Below are positions 24,670 through 33,992 of a stretch of 33,992 bases of DNA, in pieces. Below the pieces are notes generated by a model. The model was not told the DNA's origin, did not search any database, and was given only the letters and a program-made list of their open reading frames with translations. The translations under genes were made by a program, and so were the position numbers. This stretch comes from Actinophytocola sp. (GTDB taxonomy: Bacteria; Actinomycetota; Actinomycetes; Mycobacteriales; Pseudonocardiaceae). Within the stretch, counting starts at the first letter, position 1. The number at the start of each line of letters is the position of its first letter. The stretch covers positions 1 to 33,992 of the forward strand of contig WHUB01000046.1 of assembly GCA_009377395.1 (NCBI GenBank), in the 5' to 3' direction.

Positions 24670-25782
24670 CTAGACGGTCACCAGATCCCGGGTCGAGAGC
24701 GTGAGGACATCGTTGTCGGCGCCACCGACAACCACGACGTCCTCGATCCGCACACCACCGCGGTCGGCGAGGTACACGCCCGGCTCGACGGTGACCGTCA
24801 TACCGGCGGAAAGTGTACCCACGCCGGTCTTGGCGAGACTCGGCGCCTCATGCACGTCCAGCCCGACGCCGTGGCCGAGGCCGTGCAGGAACTCGTCGCC
24901 GTAGCCTGCCCGCTCGATCACGCCGCGTGCCGCCTCGTCCACGTCGGACACCTTCTCGCCGGACCGCGCGGCCGCGACGGCCGCCGACTGCGCGGTCAGC
25001 ACGAGGTTGTAGAGGTCGCGCTGCCAGGCGGCCGGTTTGCCGACGACGAGGGTGCGGGTCATGTCGGAGTGGTAGCCGTCGATGACGGCGCCGAAGTCGA
25101 GCTTGACGAAGTCGCCGTCGGCGAGCACGGCGTCGGTCGGCCGGTGATGCGGGATGGCCGAGTGCGCCCCGGCGGCGACGATGGTGGTGAACGAGGCGCC
25201 CTCCGATCCGTGGTCGAGCATCAGGTTCTCCAGCTCGCGCGCCACCTGGCGCTCGGTCCAGCCGGCCCGGACGCCGCCGTGTTCGATCAGGTCGACCAAT
25301 GCCCGGTCGGCGGCGGCGCAGGCCATCCGCAGCGCGTCGATCTCGGTCGCGTCCTTGACCATCCGCAGCCGCTCGACGAGTCCGGGCGCCTGCCGCAGCT
25401 CGATGCCCGCCGCGAGCCGACTGAACGTCTCGTAGGCATCCACGGTGACGTGGTCGCTCTCGAAACCGAGCCTGCCGTGCGCGGCGAGCCGCTCGGCCGC
25501 CCGCGCCACCAGCGCCGCCGCGCTGGCCCGTTCCAGCACCCGCTCCAGGTCGGGCACCTGGCTCTTCGCCTGGGTGGCGTACCTGCGGTCGGTGCAGAAC
25601 ACCGTGCCGTCCTCGCCACCGGCGTGGACGAGCAGCGCGGCGTTCGATCCGGTGAACCCGGTGAGGTAGCGGGTGTTGTGCAGGTCGGTGACCAGCAGCG
25701 CGTCGAGCTCGGCGTCGGCGAGCAGCTCGCGCAGCGCGTCGCGCCTGGTCAGGTGGATGCGTTCGAGTTGGGAGTCGGGCAC
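24670..25782 (-). CDS. pepQ: M24B metallopeptidase, Xaa-Pro dipeptidase/aminopeptidase
   Basis: A 370-residue pita-bread metallopeptidase that releases residues next to proline. All five metal ligands are present: D229 (KLDFGA), D240 (YHSDMTRT), H304 (GLGHGVG), E333 (TVEPGVY) and E347 (RIEDVVVV). The N-terminal creatinase-like domain spans about 10-135. The GTG start at 25782 lies six bases from a TAGGCT box and has no ribosome site, so it is probably leaderless. Its place upstream of efp, a polyproline translation factor, is conserved in actinobacteria. Dipeptidase versus aminopeptidase specificity cannot be decided. Confidence 0.92.
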   Translation of the reverse strand: MPDSQLERIHLTRRDALRELLADAELDALLVTDLHNTRYLTGFTGSNAALLVHAGGEDGTVFCTDRRYATQAKSQVPDLERVLERASAAALVARAAERLAAHGRLGFESDHVTVDAYETFSRLAAGIELRQAPGLVERLRMVKDATEIDALRMACAAADRALVDLIEHGGVRAGWTERQVARELENLMLDHGSEGASFTTIVAAGAHSAIPHHRPTDAVLADGDFVKLDFGAVIDGYHSDMTRTLVVGKPAAWQRDLYNLVLTAQSAAVAAARSGEKVSDVDEAARGVIERAGYGDEFLHGLGHGVGLDVHEAPSLAKTGVGTLSAGMTVTVEPGVYLADRGGVRIEDVVVVGGADNDVLTLSTRDLVTV

Positions 25783-25824
25783 GCCCAGAGCCTATCGCCC
25801 TCGCGCCTCTTCTAGAGTGGAGCC
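25783..25824. promoter_or_regulatory. Compact divergent leaderless promoters of pepQ and the B-4DMT gene
   Basis: Only 42 bp separate the two GTG starts. On the minus strand TAGGCT (25789-25794) ends six bases before pepQ. On the plus strand TAGAGT (25813-25818) ends six bases before the membrane-protein gene. The two promoters must overlap, and no -35 hexamers are evident. Confidence 0.5.
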
Positions 25825-26283
25825 GTGCCTGCTTGGTTGCTCCGTTGTCTCGTGCTCGCCGCCGTCCATGCCGTCGCCGCTGTCGGCGTGGCGTGGGCGA
25901 GCGTGTTCTACCGCGACTCGCAGACCGTGGTGACGTCGGTGGTGTTCGCCGTGGTCGTCGGTGTGGCCCTCACCTGGGGCGCGATCGACGGCTGGCTGCG
26001 CGCGCCGGAGCGGGGCAGGACGTGGCTGCTCGCGGCCGTGACGGCGGGGCCGACCGCCGGGGTGGCGTACGTGATCGGTCGGGCGATCTTCGTCGACCAG
26101 ACCGGGATCTCGGCGCTGGGTGTGCAGCTCACCAGCGGCGCGGCCTTCATCGTGCTGCTGGTGATCGTGCCCGCCGGGCTGGGGCTGTTCGTCGGTGGCA
26201 GGCTGTCGCCGGACCCAGCCGAGGAGCCGGAACCCGAACCGGTCAGCCCAAGGTCGATGCCACGGGGTAAGCGACCCAGGTGA
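25825..26283 (+). CDS. Four-helix membrane protein, B-4DMT family
   Basis: A 152-residue integral membrane protein. Four hydrophobic segments are seen at about 3-24, 35-55, 66-88 and 101-125. The C-terminal tail is charged and proline-rich (PAEEPEPEPVSPRSMPRGK). It matches the actinobacterial family often named B-4DMT transporter, found beside pepQ in mycobacteria (Rv2536 position). No substrate is known. The GTG start at 25825 follows a TAGAGT box by six bases. A GGAG also lies two bases upstream but is too close to act as a normal ribosome site. The 3' end overlaps the convergent lipoprotein gene by 41 bp. Confidence 0.75.
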   Translation: MPAWLLRCLVLAAVHAVAAVGVAWASVFYRDSQTVVTSVVFAVVVGVALTWGAIDGWLRAPERGRTWLLAAVTAGPTAGVAYVIGRAIFVDQTGISALGVQLTSGAAFIVLLVIVPAGLGLFVGGRLSPDPAEEPEPEPVSPRSMPRGKRPR

Positions 26284-27568
26284 TATCGCTGACGACGCGC
26301 ACGTCGGCGGCGTTGAGCCGGGCGATCCGCTTCGCCAGCGACGGTGTTCGCAACGGCCACAGCCGGTCGTCCAGCAGCAGCCCGATCCCGCCGTCCCGCG
26401 AGCGCAGCACGGGCGCGCCGCTGTTGAGCCGCGCGGACACGGCCAGCTTCGGCAGTGTCGGCCGTGCGCCGAGCACGCCGCCCGGGGCGAGGGACACCGC
26501 GACCGACCGCCGCTCGATGCGGATCAGCTGACCGTCGGTGATCAGGTCCATGGTGTGTTCCGGCGAGGGGAACGCGTAGCCGTCGAGCAGCCGGAGCGCG
26601 TCGTCGCGGTCGGCGCAGCCGGGGACGCCGACGAGGTCGAGCCCGGCCTGTCGCAGTCCGCTGGTCTTGCCGGTCGCGCGCATCAGGTCGATCGGCACCG
26701 TGCCGCAGGGGTCGCGCTCCGAGATCGGCGTGTGCCCGGCGGGTGTGCGGACGAGCCCGGGAGCGTCGCGCCCAGGACCCGGCACCGCGACCTCGGCATA
26801 CGGCTGCTCGGTGAAGTCGCGGTTCCAGAACGCCAGCGCGGTGCCGCCCCGGGTCTGCTGGGCGACGGCGAACGCGTCCAGCACGTCCACCCACATCAGG
26901 TCGGCGCCGGACCCGCCGGGGAGTGAGCCGAGCTTCTGCACTCGCTGCTGGAACTCGGGGTCGCGGGAGCGCAGCAGGGTCTGTCGCCCGCTGGCCGTGG
27001 TGTCGGTGAACATCAGGTAGAACCAGCCGCCGAGGTGGACGACGGCGGGCTGGCTGGCCCCGCGAGCGATCGGTGTGCCGCCGCTGGCCCGCCAGTGCAG
27101 CCCGTCCTTGCTGGTCGCGAGGCCGACGGCGGTGCCGCGGTCGCCGTCGGCGCGGGTGTAGTAAAGGCGGTAGACGCCGTCGGCCTTGACCACGGACGGG
27201 TCGCAGCCGCCGGAGAGCACGGCGCGGGGTGTGGTGAAGCGGCCGTTCATGCCGTCAGCGCTGGCGTGCAGGATGTCGCCGCCCTGGCCACACCACCACA
27301 TCCGGGTGCGCGCGCCCTCGATGACGGTCGGCGCGCTGCCCGCCGCGATGACGCCGGGGGCGTTCCGGTGGTGCCGAACGGCGAGTCGCTCGGGCTGATC
27401 GGCGGTCGGCTCGGCGCGGTGCTGGCTGGGCGGTACCGGCGAGGTCGGGCCGGGCTCCACCACGGTGCCGCTCGTGCTCGTGCACGCGCTCGCCGCCAGG
27501 CACACCGCGAGGAACGCCACGACGCAGCCCCGTGCGGTCCGCGTCCGTCCGCTCACCGCTCCCAGCAT
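26243..27568 (-). CDS. Lipoprotein with glycosidase-like beta-propeller repeats
   Basis: A 441-residue exported protein. A basic n-region (RTRTAR), a hydrophobic core and a lipobox-like AASAC with Cys29 indicate a lipoprotein signal. A low-complexity Pro/Thr linker follows to about 60. The body has repeated strands of the five-bladed propeller type seen in GH43/GH32-like enzymes, such as GGCDPSVVKADGVYRLYYT and TSKDGLHW. I could not assign catalytic residues with confidence, so it may be a binding protein rather than an enzyme. The ATG at 27568 has no close ribosome site; a GTG at 27556 is an alternative. Its last 41 bp overlap the convergent membrane-protein gene. Confidence 0.7.
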   Translation of the reverse strand: MLGAVSGRTRTARGCVVAFLAVCLAASACTSTSGTVVEPGPTSPVPPSQHRAEPTADQPERLAVRHHRNAPGVIAAGSAPTVIEGARTRMWWCGQGGDILHASADGMNGRFTTPRAVLSGGCDPSVVKADGVYRLYYTRADGDRGTAVGLATSKDGLHWRASGGTPIARGASQPAVVHLGGWFYLMFTDTTASGRQTLLRSRDPEFQQRVQKLGSLPGGSGADLMWVDVLDAFAVAQQTRGGTALAFWNRDFTEQPYAEVAVPGPGRDAPGLVRTPAGHTPISERDPCGTVPIDLMRATGKTSGLRQAGLDLVGVPGCADRDDALRLLDGYAFPSPEHTMDLITDGQLIRIERRSVAVSLAPGGVLGARPTLPKLAVSARLNSGAPVLRSRDGGIGLLLDDRLWPLRTPSLAKRIARLNAADVRVVSDITWVAYPVASTLG

Positions 27569-27610
27569 GGCTGCGCGCTGTCCTCCGTCCCCCTGCGTGA
27601 TCGTGCGGTC

Positions 27611-27616
27611 AGTCTA
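27611..27616 (-). promoter_or_regulatory. Possible -10 box of the lipoprotein gene
   Basis: TAGACT on the minus strand, the same hexamer as at rpe and fmt, would give a leader of about 35 bases. It lies just after the aroQ stop, beside a small hairpin (tgagg-cctca, 27617-27631) that overlaps that stop. Confidence 0.4.
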
Positions 27617-27628
27617 TGAGGTGACGCC

Positions 27629-30907
<3,279 letters not shown>

Positions 30908-30943
30908 CAGGAGATTTTGTCATGGCGCCCGGTACGCGGCAGA

Positions 30944-31315
30944 TCAGGCCCGCGCACGGTTCCGTTCGCCGGGCAACAGCAGCAGCGCACCGGCGACGAT
31001 GCAGGCCACGTCGGTCACCACGCCCCACACTTCGAGCGACGTCTGGAACTGCTCGTGCACGCCGAAGAACCCGACGGTCAGCGACAGCAGGTAGGCGGCG
31101 AGCGTCGCCGCGCCGAACCCCAGCGTCGCCAGCCCGACCAGCCAGTGCCGCCACACCAGCACCGCGGTCGCCAACACGACCGACGCGACGACGTTGAGCA
31201 GGAACAGCGGCCCGACGACCGACTCGTCGCGCGCCCAGTCCTGCCACCCGATCAGATGGACCACGCCCACCCCGAGCAGCGAGACGACGGCGAAGGCACG
31301 GATCAGCAGCGACAT
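30944..31315 (-). CDS. Small four-helix membrane protein of unknown function
   Basis: A 123-residue protein that is mostly hydrophobic, with four predicted membrane helices at about 5-23, 33-53, 58-80 and 97-116. A polar loop VGFFGVHEQFQTSLEVWG lies between helices three and four. I do not recognise a family. The ATG at 31315 has GGAGG eight bases upstream. It is 36 bp upstream of aroC on the same strand, so read-through into the aro genes is possible. The cytoplasmic tail is short and basic (PGERNRARA). Confidence 0.7.
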   Translation of the reverse strand: MSLLIRAFAVVSLLGVGVVHLIGWQDWARDESVVGPLFLLNVVASVVLATAVLVWRHWLVGLATLGFGAATLAAYLLSLTVGFFGVHEQFQTSLEVWGVVTDVACIVAGALLLLPGERNRARA

Positions 31316-31529
31316 CGGTCGGCCCTCCGATCATCGGTACGAGTACGCCCAGCATGCCGCGCAGTCAGGTCGAACACCACGCGGGATGCCAAGGGGGTGT
31401 CGATCTGTTATTCGGCGAGCACCCGATGCTGGATTGCGCGAGCCACATCAGCTGGCCCTCTGTGCCCGCGCTCGCGCCGAGGCTGGAAGAGTGGGCACCA
31501 CGCGGCCGGCACCGACGAGTGGGGATGGA
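31316..31529. other. Divergent spacer before the serine hydrolase
   Basis: 214 bp between divergent genes. I see the ribosome site of the small membrane protein at the left end and no clear promoter pair, repeat or gene elsewhere. An in-frame extension of the serine-hydrolase reading frame crosses it without homology. Confidence 0.4.
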
Positions 31530-32363
31530 ATGCGGAGCGTCAAGTTGATCGAGCAGTGGCCCGTCGATCACGCGGCGATGTCGGTGGTCGGCGCCGACGG
31601 CACGGTCGTCGGCGACTACGGCGACCAGCAGCGGGTGTTCCCGCTGGCCTCGGTGACCAAGCTGCTCACCGCCTACACGACTCTGATCGCGATCGAGGAG
31701 GGCGTGTTCGAGCTCGACACCCCGGCCGGTCCCGAAGGCGCGACGGTGCGGGACCTGCTCGCGCACACCTCGGGGCTGGCGTTCAGCCAGCACAAGGTGA
31801 TGGCCGAGCCGCGAAACCGGCGACTGTACTCCTCGGTCGGGTTCGAGCAGCTGGCCGACGCGCTCACCGAGGCCGCCGGGATCGAGTTCGCCCGATACCA
31901 GCAGGAGGCGCTGCTGACACCGCTCGCGATGACGGCGACGCGGCTCAACGGCTCGCCCGGCGCCGACGCCGAGTCCACCGTCGACGATCTGAGCCGGTTC
32001 GCCGCCGAGCTGCAACGGCCCACGCTGCTCGACCCGTCCACGCTGGCCGAGGCCACCACGGTGGTGAATCCCGGTCTCAACGGCGTGCTGCCCGGCTTCG
32101 GCCATCAGAAGCCGAACGACTGGGGCCTCGGCTTCGAGATCCGCGACGGCAAGAGTCCACACTGGACCGGATCGGCCAGCTCGCCGCGCACGTTCGGCCA
32201 CTTCGGACAGTCGGGCACGTTCCTGTGGGTCGATCCCGACGCCGGGCTGGCCTGCGTCGCGCTCACCGACCGCGACTTCGGGCCGTGGGCGGCCGAGGCG
32301 TGGCCGGAGTTCACCGACGCCGTGCTCGCCGACCACGGCGTCACGGCGGCGACATCACCCTGA
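31530..32363 (+). CDS. Serine hydrolase of the class C beta-lactamase / esterase family
   Basis: A 277-residue protein with a serine beta-lactamase fold. The nucleophile motif is S41-V-T-K44 (PLASVTKLL), the second motif is Y100-S-S in LYSSVGF, and the third is H224-F-G in FGHFGQSG. LLAHTSGL is a class C/EstB hallmark. No signal peptide is seen, so it is probably cytoplasmic and more likely an esterase or peptidase than a drug-resistance enzyme. The ATG at 31530 is chosen because the longer frame upstream has no homology. It ends overlapping the convergent dehydrogenase by 23 bp. Confidence 0.88.
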   Translation: MRSVKLIEQWPVDHAAMSVVGADGTVVGDYGDQQRVFPLASVTKLLTAYTTLIAIEEGVFELDTPAGPEGATVRDLLAHTSGLAFSQHKVMAEPRNRRLYSSVGFEQLADALTEAAGIEFARYQQEALLTPLAMTATRLNGSPGADAESTVDDLSRFAAELQRPTLLDPSTLAEATTVVNPGLNGVLPGFGHQKPNDWGLGFEIRDGKSPHWTGSASSPRTFGHFGQSGTFLWVDPDAGLACVALTDRDFGPWAAEAWPEFTDAVLADHGVTAATSP

Positions 32364-33285
32364 TCGGCTCGCCGGCAGCGAAAGCGGCGATGTCCTCGAC
32401 CGCGTCCTGGAAGAAGATCTCGTAGACGTCGTCCGCGACGTACCCGATGTGCGGGGTGAGCACCGTGTTCGGCGCCTGCCGGAGCGGATGGTCCACCGGC
32501 AGCGGCTCGGTGTCGTAGACGTCGAGCGCCGCCCGGATCCTGCCCTCGGTGACCGCGTCGAGCAGCGCGGACTCGTCGACGATCGGGCCGCGCGAGGTGT
32601 TGACCAGCAGCGCGCCCGGCTTCATCAGCGCGAGCTCGTCGGCGCCGAGCAGACCCCGGGTGCGCTTGGACAGCACCAGGTGGATCGAGAGCACGTCGGC
32701 GGTGCTCAGCAGTTCGTCCCGGGACACCGCCCGCACGCCGTGCTCGGCCGCGCGCTCCTCGGTCAGGTTCTGGCTCCACGCGATCGGCCGCATGCCGAAC
32801 GCCGTGCCGATCCCGGCGACGGCCGCGCCGAGCCTGCCGAGCCCGAGCAGCCCGAGCGTCTTGCCGCGCAGTGCCGTGCCCACGGTGTGCTGCCAGCGGC
32901 CGTCGCGCACCGCACGCTCCTCGGCGGGAATGTTGCGGGCGGCGGCGAGGATGAGCGCCCAGGTGTGCTCGGCCGTGGGGTGCGGGATGTAGCCCGTGCC
33001 CGACACGACGACGCCCTGCTCGTTCGCCGCCGCGACATCGATGGCCGCGTTGCGCTGGCCCGTGCTGACGAGCAGTCTGAGGTCGGGCAGCCGCCGCAGC
33101 ACGTCGGCGGAGAACCGGGTGCGCTCCCGCATGGCCACGACGACGTCGAATCCGGCGAGGGCGGCCACCACGTCGTCCGGGTTCTTGATGTGTTCGGTGA
33201 ACACGGTGATCTCGGCGTCGAGCCGGTCCCAGTCGGCGAAGGATCGAGCGACGTTCTGGTAGTCGTCGAGGATGGCAATGCGCAT
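32341..33285 (-). CDS. D-2-hydroxyacid dehydrogenase
   Basis: A 314-residue NAD(P)-dependent dehydrogenase. The nucleotide-binding loop is GLGRLG (148-153). The catalytic Arg232 (NTSRGPIVDE), Glu260 (VYDTEPLP) and His279 (TPHIGY) are all present. After the second strand the sequence is IAWSQN (168-173), lacking the acidic residue that selects NAD in many relatives, so NADP use is possible. The substrate cannot be told. The ATG at 33285 follows a TACCGT box by six bases, implying a leaderless mRNA. An extension upstream into the HNH gene was rejected. Confidence 0.92.
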   Translation of the reverse strand: MRIAILDDYQNVARSFADWDRLDAEITVFTEHIKNPDDVVAALAGFDVVVAMRERTRFSADVLRRLPDLRLLVSTGQRNAAIDVAAANEQGVVVSGTGYIPHPTAEHTWALILAAARNIPAEERAVRDGRWQHTVGTALRGKTLGLLGLGRLGAAVAGIGTAFGMRPIAWSQNLTEERAAEHGVRAVSRDELLSTADVLSIHLVLSKRTRGLLGADELALMKPGALLVNTSRGPIVDESALLDAVTEGRIRAALDVYDTEPLPVDHPLRQAPNTVLTPHIGYVADDVYEIFFQDAVEDIAAFAAGEPIRVMSPP

Positions 33286-33291
33286 GCGCGC

Positions 33292-33297
33292 ACGGTA
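33292..33297 (-). promoter_or_regulatory. Predicted leaderless promoter of the D-2-hydroxyacid dehydrogenase
   Basis: TACCGT on the minus strand ends six bases before the ATG, and no Shine-Dalgarno is present. The box lies in the 26-bp gap after the HNH gene on the same strand. Confidence 0.45.
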
Positions 33298-33311
33298 TCC
33301 GAACCGTCCCA

Positions 33312-33992
33312 TCAACCGGTGTCGGGTGGGACGGCGGCGAAGGTGCGGTTGCGTTGCGGTGCCTGGGTGGCATCGAGCCACGGTGGCGGTATGCACTCGG
33401 GCTTGCCGTCAGCCGCCATGCTGATGGACCAGTCGCTGGTGTGGATGAGCCGGTGATGTTGTCCGCACAGCAGCGCCAGATTGGCCAGGTTCGTAGCGCC
33501 GTGGTGAGCCCACTCCTGGATGTGATGGATCTGCGTCCAGTGAGCGGGACGGGTACAGGACGGAAAGACACAGCCTCGGTCCCGGAGATAATGGGCACGG
33601 CGTTGTGCTCTGCTGGCGAGACGTTGCGCATGGCCCAGGTCAAGCACCTCACCGTCGCCGCCGAGCACGGCGGGAATGACGCGCGCATCGCAGGCCAGCA
33701 AGCGGGCCTCCTCGACGCTAGTGGGCACCTCGCCATTGAGCAGCGGCGGTTCCCCGCCGCCGTTACCGCGCAAATCGTTGAGCGTCATAGTGACGATCAC
33801 TGTCGGCGGTTCCCCGGCCTCGGTGGGCAGGTCGGCCGCTCGCTGGGTGAAGTCGAGCAGCTCCGCGAAGGCGTCGCCGTGGCGCTGGTCTGCCGCACGC
33901 AGATCTCGCTCCCCATCATCAGACGGTCGGGGTTTCGCCAGTGGCGAGATCAGCTTCTCGAACAGCGCACCCGAGACCGCGTCGAGGCGACC
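33312..33992 (-). CDS. DUF222/HNH endonuclease family protein (N-terminus cut by window)
   Basis: The last 226 residues of a protein whose start lies beyond the right edge; the frame is open to the final base. The N-terminal part seen (LDAVSGALFEKLISPLAKP, then an acidic helix DLRAADQRHGDAFAELLD) belongs to the DUF222 or 13E12-type domain. The HNH module follows: RDRGCVFPSC, THWTQIHH-type HIQEWAHHGATNLANLALLC, and GQHHRLIH with its zinc cysteines and histidines. These genes are multi-copy in actinobacteria and often linked to mobile DNA. The window end is not a true start; a GTG at 33800 would truncate the domain. Confidence 0.88.
   Translation of the reverse strand, partial: GRLDAVSGALFEKLISPLAKPRPSDDGERDLRAADQRHGDAFAELLDFTQRAADLPTEAGEPPTVIVTMTLNDLRGNGGGEPPLLNGEVPTSVEEARLLACDARVIPAVLGGDGEVLDLGHAQRLASRAQRRAHYLRDRGCVFPSCTRPAHWTQIHHIQEWAHHGATNLANLALLCGQHHRLIHTSDWSISMAADGKPECIPPPWLDATQAPQRNRTFAAVPPDTG

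Noticed and set aside
31365-32336. Minus-strand open frame opposite the serine hydrolase
   Set aside because: Composition is that of a shadow frame; all catalytic motifs are on the + strand.

Overview
This 34-kb window is GC-rich actinobacterial chromosome. The gene content and order point to a filamentous, non-mycobacterial actinomycete, most likely of the Pseudonocardiaceae (an Amycolatopsis/Saccharomonospora-like organism). The reasons are a full-length BldD with the cyclic-di-GMP signature, actinobacterial IHF (MihF), a PriA without helicase motifs, a DUF222/HNH gene, and many GTG/TTG starts. The family assignment is inference; no rRNA or tRNA is present to anchor it.

Layout. (1) 1-664: a FitAB/VapBC-type toxin-antitoxin pair on the + strand with a palindromic operator-promoter. 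(2) 669-5436, minus strand: the riboflavin operon rpe-ribD-ribE-ribBA-ribH followed by a PH-domain membrane protein. (3) 5479-13771, minus strand: housekeeping genes read as mihF-gmk-rpoZ-coaBC-metK-priA-fmt-rsmB. (4) 14066-22674, minus strand: the complete UMP operon pyrR-pyrB-pyrC-(PH-like membrane protein)-carA-carB-pyrF, headed by a PyrR-binding RNA element. (5) 23052-23543: bldD, divergent from pyrR, with a BldD-box-like site in its own promoter. (6) 23601-25782, minus strand: pepQ-efp-nusB. (7) 25825-26283: a four-helix membrane protein (B-4DMT family), divergent from pepQ. (8) 26243-27568: a lipoprotein with beta-propeller-like repeats. (9) 27629-30907, minus strand: the shikimate cluster aroC-aroK-aroB-aroQ. 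(10) 30944-33285: a small membrane protein, a serine hydrolase and a D-2-hydroxyacid dehydrogenase. (11) The right edge cuts a DUF222/HNH gene.

How the genes work together. Most genes are packed with 1-11 bp start/stop overlaps (GTGA, ATGA, TGATG, TAATG), implying translational coupling within each operon. The rib operon makes lumazine and riboflavin, with rpe from the pentose phosphate pathway at its head. The pyr operon makes UMP de novo and appears to be repressed by its first product, PyrR, acting at the translation start. The aro genes cover DAHP-to-chorismate steps (dehydroquinate synthase, dehydratase, shikimate kinase, chorismate synthase). Several transcription units start with a TANNNT box 6-7 bp before an RTG codon, as expected for leaderless mRNAs.

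The window is mostly core metabolism, and I found no large undescribed gene system. The most unusual structure is small. A ~120-bp repeat with imperfect terminal inverted repeats sits between ribBA and ribH, flanked by a 12-bp direct repeat that carries the ribBA stop and the ribH start. A second copy with the same ends lies between priA and fmt. In addition, priA and pyrC each carry a short in-frame repetitive or palindromic insertion sharing a GGACAC core.
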